A stretch of DNA of 64,000 nucleotides from Enchytraeus crypticus. Lineage: Eukaryota > Annelida > Clitellata > Enchytraeida > Enchytraeidae. The notes beneath the pieces were generated by a model, which saw only the letters and a list, made by a program, of their open reading frames with translations, was not told the DNA's origin and did no database searches. Below, piece by piece: positions 62,074 to 64,000 of the stretch. The position numbers and the translations under genes are program-made. Location of the stretch: NCBI GenBank assembly GCA_905160935.1, contig CAJHZI010000498.1, positions 589,501 to 653,500 on the forward strand. The letters run 5' to 3'. Each line of letters begins with the position of its first letter. The stretch's first letter is position 1.

Positions 62074-62480
62074 CCCCACCTCTCCCTAGTTCCTCCCTCC
62101 CCCTAGCTACCTCTCTTCACAAGCTCTTCAGTGTTAGGTTAGGGGATTGGCTACTAGAGCCGAATAAGAACCGAGTCATGGATTAAATGGGATCGGGGAA
62201 CTATGCAGGGACGTCACCAATATTAATATACCTCCGTTTTCCTACTGCTCATGTGGCACGGAGAATTAAGAAGTGTAGTAAAATTCGTGAACCACCGGGA
62301 ATCGAACCACGGACCTCTTAACTTGGCCTCGAGCGCTCTAACCATTGCGCTACAGTTCACACAGATACTACACTTCCCAATTATATACTAATGGAATTTA
62401 TGCCCAAGAATGCTCGATATCCCCACCTCTCCTTGTTCCTCCCTCCCCCTAGCTACCTCTCTTCACAAGCTCTTCAGTGT
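62074..62480. repeat. ~60-bp direct repeats flanking a 286-bp segment with a tRNA-like core
   Basis: The C-rich 60-bp sequence (CCCCACCTCTCC, then TTCCTCCCTCCCCCTAGC, TACCTCTCTTCACAAGCTC, TTCAGTGT) occurs at 62074-62134 and 62421-62480. Inside lie inverted 17-bp arms (62264-62280 and 62366-62382, 15 of 17 matching) that surround the tRNA-like sequence. Confidence 0.85.
62288..62359 (-). other. 72-nt tRNA-like sequence (probably a SINE head or tRNA pseudogene)
   Basis: On the minus strand the 7-bp acceptor stem closes fully (TGAACTG with TGGTTCA, two wobble pairs). The A-box TAGCGCAATGGTTAGAGCG and B-box GGTTCGATTCC are intact, and arm lengths add up to 72 nt. The T stem has two mismatches, the anticodon stem has one and position 33 is not T, so a working tRNA is unlikely. 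The triplet at the anticodon position would be CCA. Confidence 0.6.
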
Positions 62481-62564
62481 ACGTCCCATGAATATTTCAG
62501 TGCAATGACTTTGAATAATATAAATATTTACGTTTAGTAATACTAGGCTTCCTTATGCATAAAT

Positions 62565-62629
62565 GTATATATATATATACACAGTATATATTACAATATA
62601 TATATACAATGTATATATGTATATGTATA

Positions 62630-62687
<58 letters not shown>

Positions 62688-62690
62688 CAT
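62565..62690. repeat. (TA)n microsatellite
   Basis: TA runs with TATGTATATG interruptions; tyrosine-isoleucine frames here are artefacts. Confidence 0.95.
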
Positions 62691-62711
62691 ACGTATGGAA
62701 AAGTCTCAAAT

Positions 62712-62815
62712 AGGGGATTGGCTGGTGATGTGGTGTAGGACTGAGAGGATTTGAGACAGTCTATTTGTATCCCGACCCTGATTAAACTGGGATTCAAGAG
62801 AGGATAATGATGATG

Positions 62816-62820
<5 letters not shown>
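62712..62820 (+). mobile_element. SINE (family E)
   Basis: GGGATTGGCTGGTGATGTGG, GTATCCCGACCCTGATTAAA, CTGGGATTCAAGAG and a (GAT)n tail that leads into (TA)n at 62822-62862. Confidence 0.7.
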
Positions 62821-62821
<1 letters not shown>

Positions 62822-62867
<46 letters not shown>

Positions 62868-62921
62868 TATATATACATATTCATGTATATACAAGTACAT
62901 AGGGGCATACATGTGTAATGA

Positions 62922-62965
<44 letters not shown>
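62822..62965. repeat. (TA)n microsatellites
   Basis: Two TA runs separated by ~60 bp of mixed sequence. Confidence 0.9.
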
Positions 62966-62967
<2 letters not shown>

Positions 62968-63394
62968 TAGTGCACTGAAGAACTGGCAGATCCATGTCAT
63001 ACAACGCCTCAACACTTCTCTGTCTTCATGTCTACGTATGAGTGGATCTTTAAATGATCTAACTTGCCAAATCTCGGTCTGCCTTTGCTTATTTTTCCTT
63101 CCATCCTACCTTCTAAGACCCCCTTTAGTAGCCATTCCCCCATTAGAAGGTCGCTTATCCAGTTCTTTTTCCTTTTTCTTAATGTATTTACCAACTGTCT
63201 ATCTGTACCAACTCTCTCTAGAACTTCTTCATTTGTAATTTTTTGGGTCCAGAGATTTTTCCCATTCTTCTCCATATACACATTTCTAAAGCTTCTAATT
63301 TCGTGATGCCTTCCTTCTTCAAGATTCATGATTCTCAGCCAAAAAATACTGTTGTTCGTACAAAGGTTTTCATTATCATTATCCTTGTGGCTCT

Positions 63395-63396
<2 letters not shown>
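62966..63396 (-). mobile_element. LINE family 2 fragment with the longest remaining frame
   Basis: Minus-strand frame 63431-63009 holds NLEEGRHHEIRS, WTQKITNEEVLERVGTDRQL, KRKKNWISDLLMG, EGRMEGKISKGRPRFGKLDH and ends near the 3' UTR block. It is flanked by (TA)n at both sides (62925-62965 and 63397-63427). Confidence 0.8.

Positions 63397-63427
<31 letters not shown>
63397..63427. repeat. (TA)n microsatellite
   Basis: Simple TA run. Confidence 0.95.
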
Positions 63428-63429
<2 letters not shown>

Positions 63430-64000
63430 ACTCTAGTGTTAAAGTGGCAGGTCCAATGTACATAGTCTTACTCATAGTCTGTTTCGCGCTCCAAAAAGGA
63501 CATTCCCTATGGATCAGCAAGTTAATGCTTTCAAAAAGGATTACGTCTTATCCTTCGCTTATGTAATCTTGCTATTACTTGGATAATATGATTTCTGACA
63601 TGGTTTCTTTATGCCTAACTCAGTTCTTGCTTGGTAACTTCTTAAAATAACATGCAATTAGCGGTTGGCGTATCCTTCAGTAGCATAAAATAAATAAATT
63701 TAACATCAATAGCATATTGATATCACTCATCTGCTTCTTTCTTCTTTCGTATCAACACTTATTCAACTCTATTTGTTTATGAGGTAGATTAGCAAGTCAA
63801 TAGCTCACGTTCCAATAATTTCTCTCTTTACAGAGCTCATCTCAACACGCAAATCTCTTTGGTATAGGATGATTTTAGATACGATGCTATTTCTTCCAGT
63901 ATAGAAAACGAGCTCTGTTTTGTGGCTAAGAAACCAATGAAGCCTGTTTACTAAATTATAATATTTTTGGTTAGACACTTGAAGAGCACACGTTTCGACA
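63428..64000. other. Intergenic DNA to the window edge
   Basis: No gene or repeat recognised. Confidence 0.4.

Noticed and set aside
62288..62359. Functional tRNA with anticodon CCA
   Set aside because: Acceptor stem and promoter boxes fit, but the T stem and anticodon stem have mismatches and position 33 is not T; SINE head or pseudogene is more likely.

Overview
The window is nuclear DNA from an invertebrate animal: spliced genes, introns full of retroelement debris, AT-rich intergenic DNA with many (TA)n tracts, and several short interspersed repeat (SINE) families. The mix of a CR1 LINE, tRNA-derived and 5S-rRNA-derived SINEs and a lineage-specific peptide-type receptor would suit a lophotrochozoan such as a mollusc, annelid or brachiopod. 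That placement is inference; no gene here fixes the species.

Four genes are well supported. (1) The last coding exon of an FBXO22-like gene (FIST C-terminal domain) lies at 902-1316 on +, with the rest of the gene upstream of the window. (2) and (3) Two complete SLC25A34/35-type mitochondrial carriers lie head to tail on the minus strand, gene A at 4393-7867 (300 residues) and gene B at 17054-19576 (298 residues). Each has three coding exons with phase-0 introns at matching positions, so they are tandem duplicates. (4) A class A G-protein-coupled receptor of 432 residues, intronless in its coding part, lies at 58467-59765 on +. Between these are several short candidate terminal exons (12070-12247, 37613-37732, 50070-50319, 53373-53561, 55090-55376) that have acceptor sites or a raised GC content but no family I recognise.

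Most of the rest is mobile DNA. A decayed but nearly full-length CR1-like LINE spans about 20595-24873. A second LINE family, with a (GA)n tail, has left at least ten 3'-end pieces, including one at the very left edge. A non-autonomous hAT-like DNA transposon (32477-34036) has an exact 8-bp target duplication and GAACC-rich arrays near both ends. At least five Pol III-type SINE groups occur, one of them in about eleven copies. Three of the SINE groups share one 3' domain although the rest of their sequence differs.

Unusual structures include a 94-bp tandem duplication that copies the 5' end and splice acceptor of exon 2 of carrier A, and a 12-bp minisatellite rich in GATC that is open on both strands (13850-14185). 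A 15-bp minisatellite runs almost up to the receptor start codon (58158-58430). A three-copy array of ~225-bp units with hairpin arms (51851-52500) lies upstream of a possible LTR-retrotransposon primer-binding site (53048). Coordinates of interspersed repeats were read by eye and are accurate to roughly 10-20 bases.
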